DNA of 62,500 bases, taken from positions 82,501-145,000 of the forward strand of contig MCFG01000010.1 of assembly GCA_002104895.1 (NCBI GenBank), read 5' to 3'. The translations under genes were made by a program, and so were the position numbers. Source of the stretch: Anaeromyces robustus (lineage: Eukaryota > Neocallimastigomycota > Neocallimastigomycetes > Neocallimastigales > Neocallimastigaceae). Below are positions 1 through 15,464 of the stretch, piece by piece. How positions within the stretch are numbered: position 1 is the stretch's first letter; each line of letters starts with the position of its first letter. The notes under the pieces are model-generated. The model was not told the DNA's origin, searched no databases, and saw only the letters and a list, made by a program, of their open reading frames with translations.

Positions 1-35
<35 letters not shown>

Positions 36-119
36 TAACATAATATAATATAATAATTATAATAATAATAATATAACATAATATAATATAATAATTATAA
101 TAATAGAATAAAGATAAAG

Positions 120-162
<43 letters not shown>

Positions 163-214
163 ATATTATAATGGCTATATGTATATATATAAATTAACTA
201 GTATATAAACTTAC
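1..214. repeat. TAA and AAAT microsatellites, intron of NDC1
   Basis: This stretch holds a TAA tract (about 1-36), short ATA/ATAAT repeats and an AAAT tetranucleotide tract (about 120-163). It follows the GTAAGT donor of the last NDC1 exon seen, so it is most likely intron. No coding sequence is recognisable in it. Confidence 0.7.
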
Positions 215-960
215 TTAATTTTTCATATTCATTTTCTAAAGAAAAAGTCAATCTATTAATAACATTTGTACATTCATATAAAATATTATACCATGGAAAT
301 GGTTTTATATTATCACTATTCATAAATGATGTTCTAATTTCATTTTCATATAAACTTATTTGATATAATTCTAGATAGGCATGATACTATAATATTAGAT
401 TAATTATTAAAAAATATTAAAATTAATATTACATAATTTATTAAAAAATATCAATTAAAAAATTATAACTATTATTAACCTGAACTAGAGGATGAATTCT
501 AGAAGATAATCCAGTACAAAGAATTTCCATAGGTTTATTATAGTTTTTACTTATCAAAAAAGGCTTAATTAATATTGTAATATGAATTTATTAATATATT
601 AATAAATTTTAATATACCATTAAAATTTCTATAACTTTACATTATTATATAAAGAATATATAAAAAATTAAAATATATATATATACAAATATAGAAAAAA
701 AATATTCATACTTGTGTGATAAGTGTTTGAAATAGGTTATGTTGATATTCAAATAAATAAATAATTAATTCACAAATAATAATTAGTTTAATAATAGGTA
801 AAAAGTCTTCCTTATTAAATGTTAAATAAGATATTTCCCAGGGACTATTTTTTTTATTGATAATAATAAAAAGTAAAATTGGTATTATTATGAGTAGTAG
901 AAATAATTATAATAATTATTCATTCATGTATAATACACATGTATGCTTATTATAATTAAT

Positions 961-1019
<59 letters not shown>

Positions 1020-2221
1020 TTTTTTTAATAAAAACTATTGAGTTACCTTCTAAAGTAATTTAAAATGATATTAATATAAAAGTATATTTTTTCTCCAAAA
1101 AAATAATATAACAATGTAAATGAAATAATAATTTTTTGAGTAATATTTAAACTATTTTGAATAGAAAAAAATATTTGTGTTCTTATTCTTGTAAATTTGG
1201 TTCTCTATTATAATATATATTATGTTTTAATGTTTTAATAAGTTACTTTAATATTAATAAAAATTTAAGAAAAAAAAAAAAATTAATTTATATGAAATAA
1301 TTTTATAAATATATATTAGAAAAATACCATGAATTTTGGAAATTCTAATTTATTACGATGATAAAAATTATAATTTAACCCGTAAAATATACCAATATAA
1401 ATGCTAAATATTATTAGAAAATCTAGTTCTTTATGATCAGTAAATCTATAGAGTTGTATTCCATTAAACGAAATAAACGATGAATTTAAATTAATATTTT
1501 ATTAATCTTAATCACATTATTATAAATATTATTAATATATATTTAAAATAATATTTAATTACTTAATTGCATTTAAAAATATTTTCTGGTTGGGTGATAG
1601 TATAAAATATATCCATAATATTATAAAACTTGAAAAAATATAAAAAGAAATTTGAATGACAGAAATTTTTGAAATGAAATTAAACATTTCATAAAATCTA
1701 TTTTTTTTTAAAATTAATTTAACTTGAAAAAAAATAATAAAAAAGAAAATAGAAGAAGAAAAGTTTAATTAGTAAAAAGTAATTAAAATTAAATTACTTT
1801 ACTCTAAATAATTCTTTATTTTTATTATTATAAATTGAATACTATAATATTTATGATATGATACCTTTAACATTTTTCTTTTCAAATAAAAGAATTAAAA
1901 ATAATGAAAAAAAAGAAATAAAAGGGTATATTAATGTTTTATAAAAATGGCCTTGAATTATATATAGAAAAATTAAACATTTGTATTAATAAATTTTTTA
2001 TAAATTAAAAGTTTTTTTTTTTTTTTAATAATATATACATAACCAAAATAAATTAAAAATAAAAAATATATATATTTACTCAAAGTCCATCTTGAATCCA
2101 TTAAAAGAAAAAATTGAAACAAAATAAAAATATTAATCAGTTGATAAAAGCAAGTTTCTAAAAAAAGTTTATTCAATTTTTTAAAACAGCATTTTTGATA
2201 TAGAGTAGTATCAGAATTCAT
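215..2221 (-). CDS. NDC1: NDC1-like transmembrane nucleoporin, 5' part (C-terminus outside window)
   Basis: Ndc1/Cut11 anchors nuclear pore complexes, and in fungi spindle pole bodies, in the nuclear envelope. I read eight exons on the minus strand: 2221-2080, 1951-1865, 1722-1563, 1445-1328, 1204-1047, 844-712, 563-480 and 386-215. All junctions are GT/AG with matching phases, giving about 351 codons from the ATG at 2221. The N-terminal half is a string of hydrophobic, membrane-like segments (for example LINIFILFQFFLL and FSSFIILWIYFIL). The last exons carry soluble-domain signatures that match my recollection of vertebrate NDC1, including PFPWYNILYECTNVINRLT (compare PHNWTAISRECLNLLNGMT) and an upstream HPLVQYHAYLELYQIS. 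The last exon ends in a GTAAGT donor at 214, so the gene runs off the left edge. An intron holds a 57-nt poly-T. The family call rests on remembered sequence, and some chance of another multipass protein remains. Confidence 0.75.
961..1017 (+). repeat. poly-T tract inside an NDC1 intron
   Basis: About 57 uninterrupted T lie between the NDC1 exons at 1047-1204 and 712-844. On the transcribed (minus) strand this is poly-A. Its length is probably variable and error-prone in sequencing. Confidence 0.9.
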
Positions 2222-3130
2222 ATTCTTATTTATTATAAAAAAATTTTATTCAAAAATATATTTATAAATTTTTATTTTTATTATTTATTAATTAACTTTT
2301 TGATTTACTATGATATAATTATTAGATTTTTCATATTAATTTTTGTATATTAAAAGATTTCTTTTACATTTCTTCTCATTTCTAATTTAAATAATAATAA
2401 AATTTTTATTGTAACATTTTTTTTATTTTAAATTAATTTTTATTTCTAATAAAAACCAATAATAATTTATTAATCATTAAAACTTTATATATTATAATAA
2501 ATAAAACGAAACAAAAAAAAAAAAATTTTTTTAAACATTATACAATAATGATTTTTTTTTTTATTTTTTATTTTTTTATTTTACTTTATTCATTTTTTTT
2601 TTTTTTTTTTTTTTTTTACAAAAAATAGAATGTATTTTATTATTTTATACGTTTATATATTTATTTTGTGTTTATTCTTTTTTATACATTTCCTTATTAT
2701 AAGTATATAATCTATATTTTTAAAACTTTTTTTATTTTATTTTATTTTATTTATTATAAATAATTCATTTATTTATAATTCTTACTTTTACTTCATCATT
2801 GAATAATTATAACTTTCTTTTTATTGATTATTTTGATGATTTTTATATTATTATTATTTATAATTCTTGCTTTTAATTATTATCATTATTATTATTAATT
2901 TTTATTTATTTATTTATTTTATATTTTGCTTGTCAGTAAATTATAATATATACTATATATTATTTATTGTTATATATATAAATATTTATATATATTTTGT
3001 TTTTTGTTCCTAAAATTAATTTTTTTTCTTTTTTATTTGATTTGTATTTTTTGTTTGTTCGATTTTTTTAAAAAAAAATTGAAATGACTATTAATAATTA
3101 ACGAATAATATATAAATAAAACGAGAAATC

Positions 3131-3187
<57 letters not shown>

Positions 3188-3987
3188 ATTCTTAGAATAA
3201 TAAATTATCTTTCACTAATCAATTCTTAAATATTAACATATTAATATTAAAGAAATAAAAATAAAGATAAAAATAAAAGCAATAATATTTCTTATAAATA
3301 TATTTGTATCGTTTATTATTATTAATTTATTAATTTATTAATTTATTAATATTAATATATAATTATTTTTTTCTCTTTTATGTATTTTTTTCTCTTTTTA
3401 ATTTATTTATTATAATTTTTATTTTTTTTTACTTTTTTTTTATTTGTATTTATATTTATTTTATTTTATCTCAAAACAATTATCTCGTGTTAAAAAATAA
3501 TATATAAATGAAGATTAACAAAATAATATTTTAAAAAACTATTAAAAATAAATGGTTATTAAAAATATATAAAATAGAAAGAAAAATTTTTATATTTTAG
3601 GTAAATTGTTTTTTCTTTTGATCCTTTTTTCCTTTTTTTATTTTATTTTATTTTATTTTATTATAATTATTGATATGCTTAAAACAACCTTTTTTTTTCT
3701 TTTTGTATATGGAGTATTTATGTGTCTTAAAAATTTGTGTTTGTTTTTGTGTTTATATTTGTGTTTATGTTTGTGTTTGTATGAATATTAATATATATAG
3801 ATTATTTTTTTGTTTTTGTTATTTACTTATTAGAGTATTAAATATTAGTTTTGTTGTTAATTAATCTAGGTTTTATTAATGGTTTGTTATATTGCTTGTT
3901 TTTTTTTTTTTTATTATTATTATTATTTTTTTTTTTGTATATATGTTATTATTTTATATATTTATTAAAAAAAAAAAAAAGATTGAA
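2222..3987. other. Intergenic region between striatin 3' end and NDC1 5' end
   Basis: This is A/T-only spacer between two minus-strand genes. It contains an ATT microsatellite (about 3129-3186) and a T/G-rich patch (about 3735-3785) of degenerate TTTGTG units. Short open frames here are translations of these tracts. I see no gene. Confidence 0.6.
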
Positions 3988-8789
<4,802 letters not shown>

Positions 8790-10606
8790 GGTTGCGATTT
8801 ATTATTTATCTTATATTAATTATTAATATTTTCCTTTTCTTTCTATGTTATATTAATTATTAATCTATAATAATGGTATTTATATTTATATGTAAAAGTA
8901 TAATAATAATATATAAAAACAAATAAATTTATATATAAAAGTATTAAAATTATATTAATTATAGATTTCAAATAATTTATTGATTTAGATTTCAAGAAAA
9001 AAAAAGATTTCTATCAAGATATAAAAAAAAAAATTTATTATAATTTTAATTTTATTTAAGATAAATGAAACAATTGACGACAATAATTATTTATTTTTTT
9101 TTTGTTGTTGTTGTTAATATTGATCCTTTATATTTTTTAAAATTTCAAATTAATAAAAATTAATATTTTACTGTTATTAAATAAATATAATAAATATATT
9201 ATTCATAATAAAACCATTTATTTTTAACTATATATTATTTACTATTATATATGATATATTGAATTATGTATTTTTATTTAATGTTATTATATATTAATAT
9301 TTTTAAATAATATTTTAATATTTAAAATATACTGATAATGTTGATATAGCAAAATTTATTTTCCTTTTTTCTTTTTTTTTTTTTTTTTTTTTTTTTTGCA
9401 ATAATCTGAGCTAAAATAGAAATATTTATAATATAATATCAATAATTTATATAAAATATTTATTTATATATATATCTACGTGCTTTATTATTGAATAAAT
9501 ATAAAATATATGTATATATATATATATATATAAAGAATTAATAAAAAATGTTTTAAAGTGAATTAATATATAATATAAAATAAAAATTTTATTTAAAAAT
9601 TTTATAAATTGTAATAATAAAAAGTTTATTATTATAATATGCAAATAAAAAAATTTTAACAAAAAAAATACTATCTTATAAAAACATTTAAAATTTATAC
9701 AAATATATATCATTCATCTTTTTTTTTCTAAAATGAATAATACATAAAATAAATATATATTTAATAAAATAATTATAAAATTATTACCATTAACAAGTTT
9801 CATTAGTATTTGTTTTATTAATTTCTTATTATATCCAATATTTGTATATATTTATTTATTTATTTATAAAATTAATATTAATTCACTTTTTTAAAGATTG
9901 TTTTAAGATTTTAAAATTTTAAAAATTTTAATACTGTTTTGTTTATTTTAAATATGTTGATAATCTAAATTGTTTTTTAAATATTCGCAAATGTTAATTT
10001 TTTATAATTATTTTCTTTTTTTATTTAACTATAACTTACAAAGTATAAGTAATAAAATATATTAAACTATTATCAAATAGTTTAAGTTTAAATTAATTAT
10101 TAAATATTGAAATCTTTTTTAAAGTGGTTTTTTAAACCTATTTTTTTTTTTATTTTTATTCTTTTTTTTTTTTTTTTTTTGTTGTTATTTTTATAATATA
10201 AATAAAATATAAAAAAATTCTTATGTATAATAAATAATTAAAATTAAAAAATTTTTTTTTCCTATTTATTATAATTTAATTTAATAATAATTTATAATTA
10301 TATTATATATTTATATATATAATTATTTTTATTAAAATAATAATTTTTAATATATAATATTTATTAATAAATTTATATCATAACATCATAATATTAAAAT
10401 ATTTATTTATTTATTTATTTATTTATTATATTTGTTTATTTAATAGCAAAAATAATAATTATTTTTTTCATATATTTGTTTTAGAAAGCATAAAATATTT
10501 TTATTATATATATATATAATATTTATTTATTTATTTAATAGCAAAAAAAAAATAATTATTTTTTTCATATATTTGTTTTAGAAAGCATAAAATATTTTTA
10601 CTATAT

Positions 10607-10646
<40 letters not shown>

Positions 10647-10815
10647 TTTTTTCCCTTAATCCATATCATTAATAATTATTTATAAAAAAAGCGAAGGTAT
10701 ATTAAATATATTTCTAATAAATATTTTTTTAATACTAAAATGTGGTATTTGTTGATATGAATTTACATTTACATTATCAACTAATTATTTTACTATATTA
10801 TTATTTTTTAAAATT
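8790..10815. other. Intergenic region between the ATPase/NOV_C locus and striatin
   Basis: Two kilobases of A/T-rich spacer between two minus-strand genes, with many T- and A-runs. The only structure I can support is the tandem duplication at about 10434-10606, listed separately. No coding or RNA gene is recognisable. Confidence 0.6.
10434..10606. repeat. Tandem duplication, about 96-bp period
   Basis: A block beginning TTTATTTAATAGC and containing TCATATATTTGTTTTAGAAA and GCATAAAATATTTTTA occurs twice, at about 10434-10506 and 10530-10606. The copies are nearly identical apart from the A/T run after the first motif. It lies 210 bp past the stop of the ATPase/NOV_C locus. Confidence 0.85.
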
Positions 10816-13800
10816 TTACAAATTATTATAATTTTCTATGTTTTTCAGAAGTTTCATTATATTCTCTTCTCCATACTTTTTTTCTAATTCAATTATGTGT
10901 TGATGATCTTCATTATCACAAACTTTATTTTTTATAATATTATATTTTAGATTCATAAAAAAATGTTTAGGATAATTATTTACATCAAACACAATGGCTA
11001 AAAAATATTCATTTGGATAAGCAATTGTATTCATTGTTTCTATTTGTTTTTGACTAAGGAAAAATGGAACTTTTTTACCATTATATTCTCTTGAAGTAGT
11101 TTTAACTTCAATATAAATTTTACGATTGTTATTAGTTTCAACAACAATATCATAATGTGATCCTTCAAGAATAAGATAATAAGTTTTCCCTCTGAATTCT
11201 AATTTTCTTCCTTGTCCATTTTTACTTAATGTTTTCCATTCAACTGATTTTATTTGACCAGATTTATGAAGTTCTTCAAGTATCTCATAAATATAGGCTT
11301 CTCCTCTATATCCAGTTATTTCGTTTGGATTAAAAAAATCATAAAAGTATTCATAGGTATCAACAAAATTATCATTCCTCATCATTTTGACAAATTTTGG
11401 ATTGTTTAAAATTGTATTAATAGTATCATCATCGTATTTTTCACTAATTAATATTGAATTCTCATTAATATTTTTAAATTCACCTGTTTCTTTATTGATA
11501 AGATATTCAAGACTTTTATCACTTAGTTTATTACTTTTCACCATATTTACAACTGTTGGATTGTTTATAATTGCATTGATAGTGTCATCATCATATTTTT
11601 CACTAATTAATCTTGAATTCATATTACTTGATTTAATATTAATATAATGTTTAATATTTTCATCATTTAATTCATTATTTAAAACCAATTTTAATATTTC
11701 TGAACAATTCACAAGGTTATTGAAAATATATGAACCATGTTCTTCTAAAAATTTAATCATACAACTATCGTCTTGAATTACTCCTTCATTAATCATTTCA
11801 CATATTCGTTTATTTTTTAAAAGTTTTGACAAGAAATGATCATCTTTATTTTTCACTAGCTCTGTCATATTTTTTCGTGTCTCTTTTGGTAATATAACAC
11901 TTAATATAATATGATCTTTATGTGGATATATCCATGGAAAATATTTTTGAGCAGTTATGTCTCCAATATCATCAAAGTACATTTCAATTAAATCGTTAGC
12001 AGCTGTTCTAAATTCTGGATCTGGATGGATATTTGGGAAATGTCTTTTTTCTTCCATATATTTGTCATATTTTTCTTTTATAAGTCCATCAATTTTGTCG
12101 CAAATTTCTCTATATGATTTATTTTGTACATACATTAATTTATCTATTTTATCAACATTCTCATGAATAAGAAAACTTCTTATATCATAACCTAAATGCT
12201 TTGCAATGTTTTTTAGTTTTGTTACATCTTTTAATTCCTCTGGTATTAGTTCTTCCTCACTATTAAGTTCATATATTTTACAAAAGTTTTCATTTTGATT
12301 TGGAATGATTTTTCCTTTTGAAGAAATTCTTAAAATTATATTTATATATTCAAAATATACAGATTTTTTTATACCTAAATATTTGACTAATTCTTCTATA
12401 TTGTTATATTTTTCTATAACAGTTTTTATTTTTTCAAAAATGTATAAATTAACATATTTCCACAACTGTTTATTTTTTTCATTTCTATCAATTTCGATAC
12501 CTTCTTCATTTATTTTTGTAAATGTTTTGTAAATATCAAAAAACATTCTTTGAGTATCTTGCCAATCATTAATATCATTATTTTCTGATATTTTTGGAAT
12601 AATTCTAATTAAGGATTCTGCTACTTTTTCTTTTTTTTCCTCATAAATTTCTCTTGATTCAAAATATTTATTTAATTTATCAATATAATCATACATCGTT
12701 TTCTTAGGAATATTATTAAATGATATTATCGATATTAATATATCATCAATTAATTCTTTATTTATATCATATATAGAATAATTGAGCATACATTCTTTAA
12801 ATAATGGTATAATCTTATCTTCTTTTAAATAATCAAGTCTACAAAAAATTCCATTTTTATTCGGAATAATTTTATAATATCTAAAGTTTGGATAATATTG
12901 TGAAATGCATTCTAAAAATTTTTTCATAAATTCAATAGTGTATCTTCCTTCAAGTTTTCCCACAGCTTCAATTTTTTTAATTAGAAGATTAAAAATGTGT
13001 TCATCAATTATATTCCATAATTTTTCAGGAAATCCATTTCCATTTTTTTTATTTAAATGTAAATTATTAAAAACTACTGAACATAATTCATATATGGTTT
13101 GACGCCTTTGAACATATTTTTTATTTTCATTATCTTCAGGAATATAAGAAATTAAAGTTATACATTGTGAATAAGTTGCTAAAGAAGTATGAATTTTTGT
13201 TACAGCATCATCAATAGTATGTCCAATACCAAAAGAAAATTTATCTATTTTTTTATGGATATGATTTAATTTCCATTCAATTCCTAATTCTTCAATACAT
13301 TCAATCATATTATTAGGAACATCTTTGGATGTTGTTAAATCATTTGTTAATTGAACAAAATCTTCTTTCATATTTGGAATAATACTATATTCACGAAGAT
13401 AAGATGGATGATGCTTATCAATAAATAAAAGGATATCATCCATCCATTTCCAAACATCTTCTGAATTAATATTAGATTTTTCGATAAGGGTATTTATATT
13501 CTTATATTTAGATAAATCTTGAATACATTTTTCTATTGTTATATATTTTATTATACTATCATTTTTCCAGATATTATTTTCAAAATTTAATGTTTCTTCA
13601 AATGTAGGAACCTCATTATTATAAAATTGAGAAATTAATGTATATGCTTCTTCTTTATACTGAATGTTATAATAGGATACATTAGGAAGATAAATATTAC
13701 TAAATTCAATATAATGTTGACCATTCCATATAATTGGATATTTAATTAAAGTATTACGCATTGGTTTAATAACATTTTCTTTATACCATTTACAATCAAA

Positions 13801-15393
13801 ATTATTTATTTCGTTTTCTTCAGGAATTACACAGAGTCCTCTGGTTAGGAAATATCTATCTTTAATAATATTATCTTTACATATATATTTTAATAAATCC
13901 TCATAGAGATCTTTAGCTTTTTCTAGAATCATTTTATTAATTCCAGGATTTGATATTTTATTTGTTTCTTCATCAGTATTTTCTCCAGAAAGAAGAATAT
14001 ACTGTCTTTCATCATTAGTTTCAAAATCAGGACTATTAATAATAAATGGTAATTTATGTTTTTCAGATCCAATAAGTGGAAGAGCACAAAACAAGCAAGG
14101 TGAAGATGGATCAACATATATTTTATTATTATCATCAATTTCAATAGCACAACAAATTCTTAGGTAATGTTCTTTGTTAAATCTATCACTTAATTCTTTA
14201 TTAATTTCCTCTTTTTTAATATATATAAATGTTCTTGTGTAACAATTATTATTTTCTTTTATATTAAAAATTATTGTTTGACATTTTCCTATAATATTTT
14301 CATTATTATCATTATTACGTTTGATTTCAAAATTAGTTCCATTAACATTATCATTTAGTTGGACACTTTCAATTTCAGGACAGAATAACATGACTTTTGT
14401 TATATTTTCTTTGAAATTTTGAATACCTAATCTTCCAGCTATTTTATTTTTTTCATTTTTAGCTGAATATTCAAAACTTGTCCATTGGTGAGATTCAATA
14501 GGAAATTCTTCATAACTACTTTTGGTTTTTTTTAATCCTTCTAAAAGTTCTTCATCTTTTTCTCCTTCTCTATTAAGTATAACTTTAAATCCTTTTAATT
14601 CACCATCTGAAATAATATCACCTGAAATATTAACTATTTTTGAAAGTGAATGAGTTGTTAAAAATCCAGTACCAAAACGTCCTGTACTTTCTGAATTCTC
14701 TGCTTTACCTTTACTATATTTATAAAGTAAAGCTGGAAGAGTTTTATCTGTGAAAGGAGAACCATTATGTTTAAATATATATTTATCATCTTTTTCTACT
14801 GATATTATAATATTAACACTAGATCTATCTTCTTGACCAGCAATACTATCTTTTGCATTTTGAAATAATTCCCAAATCCAACGTTTACAATCTTCTTCAC
14901 TTGGATTTTCTAATTCTCTTAATCTATTACTTATATTAGAAATGAGTACATTATTAAATATTTCTAACATATTATCATTGAAAGGATTTTTTCTCATAAT
15001 TTTAAAATTATGTACATTCAAACGATCTAAAATTTTAATAAATTTTGGATCTGATCTTTTCTCAATATCTTTTTCATTAATTTCTTCAATAATTTTTGCA
15101 ATTTTTCCATTTACATCTCTTTCAGTAATAGGAGGAATATCAGGAATTCTTTTAATATTTGAATGAATAAGTTTTTTTCTTACATCATATTTAAGATCTT
15201 TAGCAATATCTTTTATTTCTTCAGATATTAATTCTATATCATCATTATCACTATTTCGGATACCTTCATTATATAGATTATTTTTTATATATTCATTTTC
15301 AAATTTTTTTAATTCACAAAATTCTTCATATTGATTAGGAATAACTTTTCCTGTAATATTCATACAAGAAAATATATTAATAATTACATTCAT
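10816..15393 (-). CDS. GHKL ATPase (sacsin/NOV-like copy 2) with C-terminal NOV_C/DUF3883 domain; downstream frame of a broken tandem gene
   Basis: An intronless frame of 1525 codons from the ATG at 15393. That ATG is probably not a true start, because the frame is open and homologous upstream to about 15560. A GHKL (HSP90-like) ATP-binding domain has the N-box WELFQNAKDS (E175, N179), the G1 box HNGSPF (209-214) and the G2 box STGRFGTGF (236-244). This is the arrangement of sacsin and plant NO VEIN. A long helical middle follows, then a 53-residue duplicated unit (about 1262-1336, ISEKYDDDTIN...NNP). The C-terminal domain (about 1361-1475) reads GYRGEAYIYEILEEL, then YDI (D1415) and IEVKTT (E1429, K1431), the pattern of NOV_C/DUF3883, a PD-(D/E)XK-like fold. 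The function is unknown. An ATP-gated defence or surveillance role is only inferred from bacterial proteins of similar architecture. Confidence 0.85.
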   Translation of the reverse strand: MNVIINIFSCMNITGKVIPNQYEEFCELKKFENEYIKNNLYNEGIRNSDNDDIELISEEIKDIAKDLKYDVRKKLIHSNIKRIPDIPPITERDVNGKIAKIIEEINEKDIEKRSDPKFIKILDRLNVHNFKIMRKNPFNDNMLEIFNNVLISNISNRLRELENPSEEDCKRWIWELFQNAKDSIAGQEDRSSVNIIISVEKDDKYIFKHNGSPFTDKTLPALLYKYSKGKAENSESTGRFGTGFLTTHSLSKIVNISGDIISDGELKGFKVILNREGEKDEELLEGLKKTKSSYEEFPIESHQWTSFEYSAKNEKNKIAGRLGIQNFKENITKVMLFCPEIESVQLNDNVNGTNFEIKRNNDNNENIIGKCQTIIFNIKENNNCYTRTFIYIKKEEINKELSDRFNKEHYLRICCAIEIDDNNKIYVDPSSPCLFCALPLIGSEKHKLPFIINSPDFETNDERQYILLSGENTDEETNKISNPGINKMILEKAKDLYEDLLKYICKDNIIKDRYFLTRGLCVIPEENEINNFDCKWYKENVIKPMRNTLIKYPIIWNGQHYIEFSNIYLPNVSYYNIQYKEEAYTLISQFYNNEVPTFEETLNFENNIWKNDSIIKYITIEKCIQDLSKYKNINTLIEKSNINSEDVWKWMDDILLFIDKHHPSYLREYSIIPNMKEDFVQLTNDLTTSKDVPNNMIECIEELGIEWKLNHIHKKIDKFSFGIGHTIDDAVTKIHTSLATYSQCITLISYIPEDNENKKYVQRRQTIYELCSVVFNNLHLNKKNGNGFPEKLWNIIDEHIFNLLIKKIEAVGKLEGRYTIEFMKKFLECISQYYPNFRYYKIIPNKNGIFCRLDYLKEDKIIPLFKECMLNYSIYDINKELIDDILISIISFNNIPKKTMYDYIDKLNKYFESREIYEEKKEKVAESLIRIIPKISENNDINDWQDTQRMFFDIYKTFTKINEEGIEIDRNEKNKQLWKYVNLYIFEKIKTVIEKYNNIEELVKYLGIKKSVYFEYINIILRISSKGKIIPNQNENFCKIYELNSEEELIPEELKDVTKLKNIAKHLGYDIRSFLIHENVDKIDKLMYVQNKSYREICDKIDGLIKEKYDKYMEEKRHFPNIHPDPEFRTAANDLIEMYFDDIGDITAQKYFPWIYPHKDHIILSVILPKETRKNMTELVKNKDDHFLSKLLKNKRICEMINEGVIQDDSCMIKFLEEHGSYIFNNLVNCSEILKLVLNNELNDENIKHYINIKSSNMNSRLISEKYDDDTINAIINNPTVVNMVKSNKLSDKSLEYLINKETGEFKNINENSILISEKYDDDTINTILNNPKFVKMMRNDNFVDTYEYFYDFFNPNEITGYRGEAYIYEILEELHKSGQIKSVEWKTLSKNGQGRKLEFRGKTYYLILEGSHYDIVVETNNNRKIYIEVKTTSREYNGKKVPFFLSQKQIETMNTIAYPNEYFLAIVFDVNNYPKHFFMNLKYNIIKNKVCDNEDHQHIIELEKKYGEENIMKLLKNIENYNNL

Positions 15394-15464
15394 ATATTCA
15401 AAATATTTTGACTTTTCTATACCTAAATATTTAACTAAAGATTCAACATCATTATACTTTTCAA

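Noticed and set aside
1446-1500. Protein-like reading (FNGIQLYRF) upstream of the NDC1 exon at 1328-1445
   Set aside because: All three frames hit stops before an acceptor in this stretch. The in-phase acceptor CTATAG lies downstream, so it is intron.
3606-3864. Two overlapping Cys/Leu/Phe-rich frames in the NDC1-striatin spacer
   Set aside because: They follow a T/G-rich degenerate repeat and have no motif, splice structure or conserved-looking segment.
9447-9713. 88-codon Ile/Phe/Lys frame upstream of striatin
   Set aside because: Base composition is that of the intergenic DNA and there is no domain or exon structure.
11387-13102. Several plus-strand frames inside the ATPase/NOV_C locus
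   Set aside because: All are antisense to the well-supported minus-strand protein and have no motif.
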